From: JAVBOD01 sp031551045
GTDB taxonomy: Bacteria; Bacteroidota; Bacteroidia; Bacteroidales; UBA932
Assembly: GCA_031551045.1 (NCBI GenBank)
Contig: JAVBOD010000094.1
Location: 1 to 14,698, forward strand
Direction: 5' to 3'
Length of the DNA: 14,698 bases
Under the pieces are notes generated by a model. It made no database searches, had not been told where the DNA came from, and worked only from the letters and a program-made list of their open reading frames with translations. Both the position numbers and the translations under genes were made by a program. Shown here one piece after another: positions 1 through 6,395 of this stretch; position 1 is the first letter of the stretch; each line of letters begins with the position of its first letter.

Positions 1-1
1 G

Positions 2-565
2 GCCTCCTTCCAGAGCCGCCGCGCCGACCTGTTCAACATAGGACTGGATTACGAAGGGGAAAAACAGTGGATCAGCACCACGAGGGGACGGACGGAGCAG
101 TACCCGGCCGCCCTGGCGCAGGACGCCAAAGGAAATATCTATGTGGCGGGCGCTTTCCGCGATACGCTGAGCATCCGCCGTTCGACGCTGGCGGCATCGA
201 AAGGCAACTACAACGTGTTTTTCGCCAAGCTGCACTATTGCGAGAGCCATCAACTACGGTTCGCGTGCGATACGCTTTTTGAAGAAGGCGCGACGCTGGC
301 GCTGAAATTGGAAGGCGGCTATGCGAGTTACCGCTGGGACCGCGGGCTTTCGAAGGCTCCGGAATACAAGGTGCACTGCGGCGGCGTGTACCGCGTAGCG
401 GTGACCGACAGCTTGAACTGCGTGTACCGAGATTCCATCACCGTGCGGCAAACACCCACTACGCCGGTATTACAAATCAGGGCAGAAGAAAATGTATGGC
501 CGGTTCGTCAATATATAGTCTTCAAAAATCGTTATTTATGGAGAGAAGATGACAGGGAGAGCTAA
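2..565 (+). CDS. C-terminal part of a surface protein with beta-propeller (SBBP-like) repeat and Ig/PKD-like domain (5' partial)
   Basis: The reading frame is open at the left window edge and ends at a TAA, giving the last 187 residues. Residues about 35-55 contain a propeller-type motif (AQDAKGNIYVAGAF), as in SBBP repeats of Bacteroidetes surface proteins. Residues about 87-150 look like an Ig/PKD-like module: CDTLFEEGATLAL, then YRWD, then GVYRVAVTDSLNC, ending DSITV. Such proteins are usually exported, and in T9SS-bearing species they normally end in a type A or B sorting domain of about 70-100 residues. None is visible: after residue about 155 there are only some 30 unremarkable residues. 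GC content is about 60-65% over the first 430 bases and drops to about 35-40% from about position 475, so the tail may be a run-on after a deletion. A secreted or surface role is inferred; the exact function is unknown. Confidence 0.75.
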   Translation, partial: ASFQSRRADLFNIGLDYEGEKQWISTTRGRTEQYPAALAQDAKGNIYVAGAFRDTLSIRRSTLAASKGNYNVFFAKLHYCESHQLRFACDTLFEEGATLALKLEGGYASYRWDRGLSKAPEYKVHCGGVYRVAVTDSLNCVYRDSITVRQTPTTPVLQIRAEENVWPVRQYIVFKNRYLWREDDRES

Positions 566-607
566 AAGGCAATTAACCAGCGGAATAAAAGAATCAAAAT
601 GAATTTG

Positions 608-640
608 AAACAGGCTATCTCTTTTCGGGATAGCCTGTTT
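608..640. terminator. Bidirectional hairpin terminator between convergent genes
   Basis: A perfect 12-bp inverted repeat (AAACAGGCTATC at 608-619, GATAGCCTGTTT at 629-640) encloses a 9-nt loop. The arms end in A/T runs, so a short U-rich segment follows the stem on both strands. It lies between the left-edge surface gene (+) and iorB (-) and probably ends transcription of both. Confidence 0.8.
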
Positions 641-665
641 TGTCAACGCTATGTGAATAGTCCTT

Positions 666-1244
666 TTATTTCTTCTCGGCCAATGCTTTTCCGGCACGTA
701 GCGCTTTAAGGTTGGCTTCTACTATGTCGGCGCCTTTTCTTCCGAACAGTTCGCGAACGGCAGCTTCCAAGCTTTCGAAAGGAATGCCCAAGTAAGGAGA
801 AGCAGCGCCCAGCATCACCATGTTCGACGATTTCGGCGAACCGGCTTCTTTGGCGGCCGCATCGGCATCGATAGCAATGTGGTTGTTGATTTTTTTCAAT
901 TCGCCCATTACTTCTTCCATCGCTGGATACCCTTCAATATTAACGAAAGGAGTTGTGTTGGTAATCACCCATCCGTCCTTTTTCAAAAAAGGCAAGTAAC
1001 GCAAAGCTTCCATCGGTTCAATGGAAAGGATAATATCGGCGCCACCCAAAGGAATAAGGTCGGAGGCAATTTCTTTGTCCGAAAGACGAAGGTTTGATTG
1101 CACATCGCCGCCACGTTGGCTCATGCCGTGCACTTCGGCTTGTTTAATGTACAATTTGCGTTCAACGGCGGCTAAACCAATCGCTGCGGCAATGGATAAA
1201 ATGCCTTGTCCGCCTACGCCTGCTAAAATGATATCTGTTTTCAT
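666..1244 (-). CDS. iorB: Indolepyruvate:ferredoxin oxidoreductase, beta subunit
   Basis: This 192-residue protein is the small subunit of indolepyruvate ferredoxin oxidoreductase. With IorA it oxidatively decarboxylates aryl-pyruvates from aromatic amino-acid transamination to aryl-acetyl-CoA, reducing ferredoxin in the cytoplasm. It is a full-length member of the pyruvate/ketoisovalerate oxidoreductase gamma-type domain family. The N-terminal glycine-rich motif ILAGVGGQGI is at residues 6-15, and the typical QAEVHGMSQRGG stretch is at about 35-46. The ATG start is supported by a GGAGGA Shine-Dalgarno-like sequence 10 nt upstream. It lies 22 bp downstream of iorA on the same strand, so the two are surely one operon. 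Product family is firm; substrate preference (indolepyruvate versus phenyl- or hydroxyphenylpyruvate) is not readable from the sequence. A downstream phenylacetate-CoA ligase gene (paaK), which I recall accompanying iorAB in some relatives, is absent here. Confidence 0.95.
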   Translation of the reverse strand: MKTDIILAGVGGQGILSIAAAIGLAAVERKLYIKQAEVHGMSQRGGDVQSNLRLSDKEIASDLIPLGGADIILSIEPMEALRYLPFLKKDGWVITNTTPFVNIEGYPAMEEVMGELKKINNHIAIDADAAAKEAGSPKSSNMVMLGAASPYLGIPFESLEAAVRELFGRKGADIVEANLKALRAGKALAEKK

Positions 1245-1254
1245 GATTCGTAAA

Positions 1255-1260
1255 TCCTCC
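1255..1260 (-). promoter_or_regulatory. Shine-Dalgarno-like site of iorB
   Basis: GGAGGA (minus strand) lies in the 22-bp iorA-iorB spacer, 10 nt before the iorB ATG. Strong Shine-Dalgarno motifs are uncommon in Bacteroidetes. Here one serves an internal operon gene, while iorA itself has only an AT-rich leader. Confidence 0.6.
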
Positions 1261-1266
1261 GTAAAA

Positions 1267-2874
1267 TTAAGCGTTATTTTCTTGTTTTTTTGCTTTGGCG
1301 CGGCGTGCGAATGTTTGGATACACTCGCGTTGCGGAATAATAACCGATACTCCGTTGTAGGCCATTTCTTCTTTCATCACCTGCAGGTTTTCGGCGGCAT
1401 TTTTCGGCAGCGGAGTCATCACGCGAATGTGTTCTGGGGCTACACCCAAGCCTTTACATATTTCTACCAAACGGTTGGTGCCGGCAGAATCCTGCCCTCC
1501 GGTCATGCCGGTAGTATAGTTGTCGGAAATTACTACGGTAATATTCGATTTTTCGTTTACGGCGTCCAATAAGCCGGTCATGCCGGAGTGGGTGAAGGTG
1601 GAGTCGCCAATCAGTGCCACGGTGGGGACCAAGCCTGCATCGGCAGCGCCTTTAGCCATGGTAATCGAAGCGCCCATTTCCACGCAGGTATTGATGGTTT
1701 CGAAAGGAGGCATGGCGGTCAACGTATAACATCCGATATCGGCAAATACACGGCCTTTGCCGTAGTCCGCCACAGCGGCATTAATCATCTCGGCCACATC
1801 GCGGTGGCTGCAACCTTGGCACAATTGCGGCGGGCGTGCTTTTACCAGCGAGGGGACAGCTGCGCCCGTTTCCACGTTCATGCCCAATGCTTTGGCAACA
1901 ATGGTCGGGTTTAATTCCCCGTCGCGCGGCAAGGTGCCGTCCAAGCGGCCGTGCACCGGTTTGCCGTTGTTCATATAGCCGCGCAATTGCTCTTCAATAA
2001 TAGGATATCCTTCTTCCATCACCAAAATTTCGGCGCATTCTTTATAAAGTTTTTCCACCATTTTGCGCGGAACGGGATATTGGCTGATTTTTACAATCGG
2101 ATGAGGATGCTTGCGGTCGGGATAGTTTTCCATTAAATAGTTGTATCCGATACCCGATGCAATGATACCTACCGTTTTGTCGGCGGCATCGATATATTTA
2201 TTGAAAGCCGAAGCGTCCGATGCCTGTTCCATCGTTTCTTGCGAAGCCAGCAATCGTTTGTAGTTTTGGCGGGCAATAGCGGGCAGCAGGATAAACCGGC
2301 GGTCGCCGGGTAATTTCACCGGATTTTGCGGTTTGCTTGCTTTGCGGACAACACCCGAGCGCGAGTGCGCCAGGCGGGTGGTAACACGCAACATTACCGG
2401 TAGCCCGATGCGTTCCGAATATTCAAACGCTTCGTATGCCATATCATATGCTTCTTGTTGATTGCTCGGTTCGAAAACCGGAATCATGGCAAACTTGGCG
2501 TAAAATCGTGAATCTTGCTCGTTTTGCGACGAGTGCATCGACGGATCGTCGGCCGAAAGTACCACCATTCCACCGTTGATACCGGTCATAGCCGCATTCA
2601 TAAAGGCATCGGCTGCTACATTAAGCCCCACGTGTTTAAAACAAATAATCGTTCGTTTTCCGGCATACGACATTCCCAATGCCGCTTCCATAGCTGTTTT
2701 TTCGTTGGAAGACCAGGTACGGTGTATATTTTTTTCAGCCGCTTCCTTGCTATGCTGAATATACTCCATAATTTCCGTCGAAGGAGTTCCCGGATAAGCA
2801 TAGCAACCGGATAAGCCACCATCAATGACTCCTTGCGCAATCGCCTCGTCACCCAAAAGAAGTTGTGCATTCAT
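1267..2874 (-). CDS. iorA: Indolepyruvate:ferredoxin oxidoreductase, alpha (TPP-binding) subunit
   Basis: This 535-residue catalytic subunit binds thiamine diphosphate and, with IorB, converts indolepyruvate plus CoA to indoleacetyl-CoA, CO2 and reduced ferredoxin. The N-terminal pyruvate-oxidoreductase pyrimidine domain includes GCYAYPGTPSTEI at 23-35 and the likely TPP-activating glutamate at about 58 (SSNEKTAMEAALG). A middle domain follows at about 235-330. The CxxC pair CQGCSHR is at about 352-358. The TPP pyrophosphate/Mg motif is GDSTFTHSG at 423-431, with a later DN at 451-452. Archaeal IorA proteins of about 620-650 residues carry a C-terminal 2x[4Fe-4S] ferredoxin domain. Here the protein stops shortly after IIPQREC, with no cysteine clusters, as I recall for Bacteroides-type IorA. 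The ATG at 2874 lies about 24 nt downstream of the predicted transcription start. It is the first gene of the iorA-iorB operon, divergent from rpsL. Confidence 0.96.
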   Translation of the reverse strand: MNAQLLLGDEAIAQGVIDGGLSGCYAYPGTPSTEIMEYIQHSKEAAEKNIHRTWSSNEKTAMEAALGMSYAGKRTIICFKHVGLNVAADAFMNAAMTGINGGMVVLSADDPSMHSSQNEQDSRFYAKFAMIPVFEPSNQQEAYDMAYEAFEYSERIGLPVMLRVTTRLAHSRSGVVRKASKPQNPVKLPGDRRFILLPAIARQNYKRLLASQETMEQASDASAFNKYIDAADKTVGIIASGIGYNYLMENYPDRKHPHPIVKISQYPVPRKMVEKLYKECAEILVMEEGYPIIEEQLRGYMNNGKPVHGRLDGTLPRDGELNPTIVAKALGMNVETGAAVPSLVKARPPQLCQGCSHRDVAEMINAAVADYGKGRVFADIGCYTLTAMPPFETINTCVEMGASITMAKGAADAGLVPTVALIGDSTFTHSGMTGLLDAVNEKSNITVVISDNYTTGMTGGQDSAGTNRLVEICKGLGVAPEHIRVMTPLPKNAAENLQVMKEEMAYNGVSVIIPQRECIQTFARRAKAKKQENNA

Positions 2875-2904
2875 AACGTTAATATTAATTAAGAAGATTT
2901 TTTA

Positions 2905-2936
2905 CAAAACTACGATTATTTTGGTAAATAGTCAAA
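2905..2936 (-). promoter_or_regulatory. Bacteroidetes-type promoter of iorAB
   Basis: On the minus strand, TTTG (+ coordinates 2933-2936) is followed after a 20-bp spacer by TAGTTTTG (2905-2912). This matches the Bacteroidetes sigma-A consensus TTTG / TAnnTTTG with its usual spacing of about 19-21 bp. Transcription would start near 2898, giving a leader of roughly 24 nt before iorA. Confidence 0.75.
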
Positions 2937-3045
2937 AATAGTTCTACAAACAAGCTTTACCTTGATGGCATAAAAGGGCAGGAGCCGGAAATTTATGAAC
3001 GGGCGAAGTATAGAAAAGAGATATAAAAAAAATGTTCAAAACCTG

Positions 3046-3076
3046 TTTGTAAGTTTCAGAAATATAATTATCTTTG
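3046..3076 (+). promoter_or_regulatory. Bacteroidetes-type promoter of the str operon (rpsL)
   Basis: TTTG at 3046-3049 and TATCTTTG at 3069-3076 are separated by 19 bp, an exact match to the Bacteroidetes consensus TTTG / TAnnTTTG. Transcription would start near 3083, leaving a leader of about 47 nt that is AT-rich and has no Shine-Dalgarno sequence. It is the only good promoter seen ahead of rpsL-rpsG-fusA-rpsJ. Confidence 0.82.
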
Positions 3077-3129
3077 CAGCCCGTTTTATATATAACAAAA
3101 TATTGCAACGTATTTAGTAACAATAAATT

Positions 3130-3528
3130 ATGCCAACAATTCAACAGCTTGTACGCAAAGGCCGCGTACAAATCGAAGAAAAAAGTAAATCACGCGCGTT
3201 AGACGCTTGCCCTCAACGCCGCGGTGTGTGTGTACGTGTTTACACCACCACCCCCAAAAAGCCTAATTCGGCTATGCGTAAAGTGGCTCGTGTGAAGCTT
3301 ACCAATAAAAAAGAGGTGAATGCCTACATTCCGGGCGAAGGCCACAATTTGCAGGAACACTCTATTGTATTGGTTCGCGGCGGCCGTGTGAAAGACTTGC
3401 CGGGTGTACGCTATCATATCCTTCGCGGCGCTTTGGATACCGCCGGCGTGGACGGACGTACGCAAAGCCGCTCGCTGTACGGTGCAAAACGCCCGAAAGC
3501 CGGAGCCGCTCCTGCTAAGAAAAAATAA
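3130..3528 (+). CDS. rpsL: 30S ribosomal protein S12
   Basis: This 132-residue S12 lies in the decoding centre of the 30S subunit and controls translational accuracy. Hallmarks are MPTIQQLVRK at the start, CPQRRGVC at 27-34, TTTPKKPNSAMRKV at about 39-52, EGHNLQEHS, and GGRVKDLPGVRYH with the aspartate that is beta-methylthiolated in many bacteria. The usual streptomycin-resistance positions (lysines of TPKKPNS and of GRVKDLPG) are wild type. The C-terminus extends past the usual KRPKA end by an Ala/Pro/Lys tail (GAAPAKKK), which accounts for the extra length over the 124-residue E. coli protein. It is the first gene of the str operon. The start has no Shine-Dalgarno motif, as is typical of the phylum. 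Confidence 0.99.
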   Translation: MPTIQQLVRKGRVQIEEKSKSRALDACPQRRGVCVRVYTTTPKKPNSAMRKVARVKLTNKKEVNAYIPGEGHNLQEHSIVLVRGGRVKDLPGVRYHILRGALDTAGVDGRTQSRSLYGAKRPKAGAAPAKKK

Positions 3529-3530
3529 TC

Positions 3531-3660
3531 GGATTTTAGATTTTTGATGTTGGATATTGGATTTTAGATAGCGACAAGCGCGCCGTCCGAAATCCAATCT
3601 CAATTATCCGGCATCCAATATCTACTACCCACTATCAACTATCAATAAAAAACAAAACAA
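3531..3660 (+). repeat. Repetitive GGAT/GATA-rich spacer between rpsL and rpsG
   Basis: The 132-bp rpsL-rpsG spacer is built from imperfect short repeats. GGATTTTAGAT occurs twice (3531-3541, 3559-3569), with TTGGATATTGG between. The second half holds complementary forms: AAATCCAAT at 3590-3598 pairs with ATTGGATTT at 3556-3564, and ATCCAATATC at 3613-3622 is the exact reverse complement of GATATTGGAT at 3553-3562. CTATCAACTATCAA follows at 3632-3645. A GC-rich core (GCGACAAGCGCGCCGTCCG) sits at the centre. The RNA can fold into alternative hairpins just upstream of the rpsG start. No open reading frame of note and no Shine-Dalgarno motif is present. Whether it is a mobile or relict repeat or a regulatory leader cannot be decided here. 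Confidence 0.7.
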
Positions 3661-4137
3661 ATGAGAAAAACGAAGCCTAAAAAGAGGATTCTGCTTCCTG
3701 ATCCCAAGTTCGGAGACGTGCTGGTTACGCAGTTTGTGAACAATTTGATGTTTCAGGGAAAGAAGAGTATTGCCTACGGCATTTTCTACGATGCAATCGA
3801 CATGGTAGGCGAGAAGATGAAAGATTCTGACAAGGCTCCTCTCGACATTTGGAAAAAAGCCCTTGAAAACATCACCCCGCAGGTAGAAGTAAAAAGCCGC
3901 CGCGTGGGAGGAGCCAACTTCCAGGTACCGACCGAGGTGCGTCCCGAACGGAAAACTTCCATCAGTATGAAAAACATGATTTTGTACGCCCGTAAACGTT
4001 CGGCGCATTCTATGGCCGAAAAACTATGCGCCGAAATTATGGCAGCCTACAATGAAGAAGGTGGCGCATTCAAACGTAAAGAAGACATGCATAAAATGGC
4101 CGAAGCCAACAAAGCTTTTGCACACTTTAGATTCTAG
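3661..4137 (+). CDS. rpsG: 30S ribosomal protein S7
   Basis: This 158-residue S7 nucleates assembly of the 30S head by binding the 3' domain of 16S rRNA, and it contacts E-site tRNA. Characteristic parts are the basic N-terminus MRKTKPKKR, FVNNLMFQGKKS at about 26-37, the GGANFQVPTEV beta-hairpin region at about 88-98, and a C-terminal helix region with EEGGAFKRKEDMHKMAEANK ending AFAHFRF. Length is normal. The ATG at 3661 is the only start that gives the conserved N-terminus; the bases before it are A/C-rich with no Shine-Dalgarno motif. Its stop codon overlaps the Shine-Dalgarno sequence of fusA, which starts 8 bp later, suggesting coupled translation of the two. Confidence 0.99.
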   Translation: MRKTKPKKRILLPDPKFGDVLVTQFVNNLMFQGKKSIAYGIFYDAIDMVGEKMKDSDKAPLDIWKKALENITPQVEVKSRRVGGANFQVPTEVRPERKTSISMKNMILYARKRSAHSMAEKLCAEIMAAYNEEGGAFKRKEDMHKMAEANKAFAHFRF

Positions 4138-4141
4138 GAGG
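4136..4141 (+). promoter_or_regulatory. Consensus Shine-Dalgarno site of fusA overlapping the rpsG stop
   Basis: AGGAGG shares its first two bases with the TAG stop of rpsG and lies 4 nt before the fusA ATG. A perfect Shine-Dalgarno motif is rare in Bacteroidetes, and the spacing is shorter than the usual optimum. The layout suggests that ribosomes terminating on rpsG re-initiate at fusA. Confidence 0.65.
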
Positions 4142-4145
4142 CCCA

Positions 4146-6263
4146 ATGGCGAGAGATTTAAATTATACGAGAAATATCGGCATTATGGCGCACATCGACG
4201 CGGGCAAAACAACCACGTCGGAGCGCATTCTTTATTTTACCGGAAAAACGCACAAAATCGGAGAAGTGCATGAAGGCGCTGCTACGATGGACTGGATGGT
4301 ACAAGAGCAAGAACGCGGTATCACCATTACCTCGGCGGCGACTACCGCTTTTTGGAACTACGAAGGACAAACCTATCAGGTAAACCTTATCGACACTCCG
4401 GGGCACGTGGACTTTACAGTAGAAGTAGAACGCTCGTTGCGCGTGCTCGACGGCACGGTAGCTACGTTTTGCGCTGTTGGACGCGTACAGCCGCAATCGG
4501 AAACAGTATGGCGCCAAGCCGACAAATACCGCGTTCCGAAATTGGCCTACATCAACAAAATGGACCGTGTAGGCGCCGACTTTTTGGCCGTGATCGAAGA
4601 AATGAAAGACAAGTTGGGCGCTAACGCCTTGCCTATCTGTTTGCCGATTGGTGCCGAAGAGAAATTCGACGGAATTATCGACCTTATTGCTCAAAAAGCC
4701 ATCTATTTCGATTCGAACAGCAAGGAATTGGTGAACTATACAGTCAAAGAAATTCCTGCCGACATGAAAGACGAAGTAGAAGAATGGCGCGGGAAACTCA
4801 TTGAAGGCATTGCCGAATACAACGATGCTTTGATGGAAAAATTCTTTGAAAATCCCGATTCCATTACCGAAGCCGAAATTATTTCGACACTTCGCAAGGC
4901 CACTATCGACATGGCGGTGGTGCCGGCATGTTGCGGCTCATCATTCAAAAACAAAGGCGTACAATTTTTGTTGGACGCAGTGATGCGTTACCTGCCTTCG
5001 CCGCTCGACAAAGGAAATGTGACGGGGCTTGATGATAACGGACAAGAAGTTACACGCAAACCGCTAATCACAGAACCTTTCTGCGGACTGGTATTCAAAA
5101 TTGCCACCGACCCGTTTGTTGGCCGTTTGGCATTTATCCGCGCTTATTCCGGAAAATTGGATGCAGGAACGTATATTCACAATACCCGCTCCGATAAAAA
5201 AGAACGGGTGGCGCGCCTCTACCAAATGCACTCGAACAAACAAAATCCGATTGAATTTGTAGAAGCAGGCGATATTTGTGCCGCCGTAGGTTTTAAAGAT
5301 CTTCGCACCGGCGATACGGTTTGCGATGAAAAGCATCCGATTACATTGGAATCTATGACTTTTCCCGATCCGGTTATCGGATTGGCGGTGGAGCCGAAGA
5401 CTCAAAAAGACCTTGATAAATTAGGCATTGCTTTGGGTAAGCTTTCGGAAGAAGACCCCACATTTACCGTGAAAACAGACCACGAAACGGGACAAACCGT
5501 TATCAGCGGAATGGGCGAATTGCACTTGGAAATCATTGTGGACCGCCTCAAACGCGAGTTCAGCGTGGAAATCAACCAGGGCGCCCCGCAGGTGAATTAC
5601 AAAGAAGCTATCCGTGGCACCGTACAACACCGCGAAGTGTTCAAGAAACAATCCGGCGGGCGTGGTAAATTTGCCGATATTATTGTGGAAATAGGGCCTG
5701 CCGACGAAGGCGTTACCGGCCTGCAATTTGTGGACGAAGTGAAGGGTGGTAACATTCCGCGCGAATTTATCCCTTCGGTGGAAAAAGGATTCAAAGCCGC
5801 CATGGCCAACGGTGTTTTGGCCGGCTACGAAGTACCGTCGCTGAAAGTTACGTTGAAAGACGGTTCTTTCCATGCCGTGGACTCCGATTCGCTTTCGTTC
5901 GAAATTTGCGCCCGTGCGGCGTTCCGCCATGCCGTTCCGAAAGCCCTTCCGGTGCTCATGGAACCGGTGATGGCCTTGGAAGTAGATACTCCCGAAGAAT
6001 ACATGGGCGATATCATCGGCGACTTGAACAAACGCCGCGGACAAATCACCAATATGGACTCCAAAGGAAATGTGCGTATTGTGAAAGCAAAAGTTCCGTT
6101 GTCCGAACAATTCGGCTATGTAACCGTGTTGCGCACCCTCTCATCGGGGCGTGCCAGCAGTACGATGGAATTTTCGCACTATGCCGAATTGCCGGCTAAC
6201 CTGGCGAAGGAAGTGATTGAAAAATCGAGCGGACACAAGAAAGACGGTGACTTAGACGACTAA
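4146..6263 (+). CDS. fusA: Translation elongation factor G
   Basis: This 705-residue ribosomal translocase GTPase also acts in ribosome recycling with RRF. Visible G-domain motifs are G1 AHIDAGKTT (15-23), switch-region RGITITSAAT (58-67), G3 DTPGHVDF (83-90) and G4 NKMD (137-140). Domain II starts near 310 (GLVFKIATDPFVGRLAF), and domain III holds EEDPTF and GMGELHLEI. Domain IV includes QSGGRGKFAD and DGSFHAVDSDSLSF, with the decoding-centre loop. Domain V includes PEEYMGDIIGDLNKRRGQI, and the C-terminal FGY...LRTLSSGRA is typical. Length is normal. Residue 113 is Arg in AVGRVQPQSETVW, where EF-G normally has Gly (GGVQPQ or SGVEPQ). This neighbours positions at which fusidic-acid resistance changes occur in S. 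aureus. There is no tuf downstream, which is normal for Bacteroidetes. Confidence 0.99.
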   Translation: MARDLNYTRNIGIMAHIDAGKTTTSERILYFTGKTHKIGEVHEGAATMDWMVQEQERGITITSAATTAFWNYEGQTYQVNLIDTPGHVDFTVEVERSLRVLDGTVATFCAVGRVQPQSETVWRQADKYRVPKLAYINKMDRVGADFLAVIEEMKDKLGANALPICLPIGAEEKFDGIIDLIAQKAIYFDSNSKELVNYTVKEIPADMKDEVEEWRGKLIEGIAEYNDALMEKFFENPDSITEAEIISTLRKATIDMAVVPACCGSSFKNKGVQFLLDAVMRYLPSPLDKGNVTGLDDNGQEVTRKPLITEPFCGLVFKIATDPFVGRLAFIRAYSGKLDAGTYIHNTRSDKKERVARLYQMHSNKQNPIEFVEAGDICAAVGFKDLRTGDTVCDEKHPITLESMTFPDPVIGLAVEPKTQKDLDKLGIALGKLSEEDPTFTVKTDHETGQTVISGMGELHLEIIVDRLKREFSVEINQGAPQVNYKEAIRGTVQHREVFKKQSGGRGKFADIIVEIGPADEGVTGLQFVDEVKGGNIPREFIPSVEKGFKAAMANGVLAGYEVPSLKVTLKDGSFHAVDSDSLSFEICARAAFRHAVPKALPVLMEPVMALEVDTPEEYMGDIIGDLNKRRGQITNMDSKGNVRIVKAKVPLSEQFGYVTVLRTLSSGRASSTMEFSHYAELPANLAKEVIEKSSGHKKDGDLDD

Positions 6264-6271
6264 TTCACCAA

Positions 6272-6304
6272 CCTGCCCGAATGGAACACATTTGTTCGGG
6301 CGGG
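6272..6304 (+). other. GC-rich hairpin after fusA, without U-tract
   Basis: CCTGCCCGAA (6272-6281) pairs with TTCGGGCGGG (6295-6304) over 10 bp, including one G-U pair, around a 13-nt loop. No T-run follows, so it is not a standard intrinsic terminator. In the fusA-rpsJ spacer it could act as an mRNA-processing, stability or attenuation element; this is inference. Confidence 0.5.
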
Positions 6305-6305
6305 G

Positions 6306-6330
6306 TTACACAGATAAAAAAACAGATTTA
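6306..6330 (+). repeat. Degenerate half-copy of the ACACAGATAA...CAGATTT repeat
   Basis: ACACAGATAA at 6308-6317 and CAGATTT at 6323-6329 match, in the same order, the left arm of the palindromic element at 7717-7780. The middle part is lost or changed. It lies between fusA and rpsJ and appears to be a decayed member of the same repeat family. Confidence 0.45.
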
Positions 6331-6363
6331 ATACGAAGAAGTTTAAGGGCTGAAGAATAAAAA

Positions 6364-6391
6364 CTTTAAACTTTAAACTTTAAACTCTAAA
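6364..6391 (+). repeat. Tandem heptamer repeat CTTTAAA x4 upstream of rpsJ
   Basis: Three perfect copies of CTTTAAA (6364-6370, 6371-6377, 6378-6384) are followed by one variant, CTCTAAA (6385-6391), ending 4 nt before the rpsJ start codon. A related GTTTAAG lies at 6341-6347. The array occupies the place of the ribosome-binding site and keeps the leader A/T-rich and unstructured. Copy-number change by slippage would alter the leader length. Confidence 0.75.
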
Positions 6392-6395
6392 AAAT

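Noticed and set aside
67..282. 71-codon plus-strand frame at the left edge
   Set aside because: It overlaps the partial surface-protein frame, which has clear propeller and Ig-like motifs.
2944..3171. 75-codon minus-strand frame between iorA and rpsL
   Set aside because: It overlaps the rpsL start and promoter, has no recognisable domain and its composition is simply that of an AT-rich control region.
3531..3660. CRISPR-like array between rpsL and rpsG
   Set aside because: The units are short, unevenly spaced and partly inverted, with no constant repeat/spacer layout and no cas genes.
5421..6110. 229-codon frame antisense to fusA
   Set aside because: Long antisense frames are common opposite highly biased genes; no domain, and EF-G on the other strand is certain.
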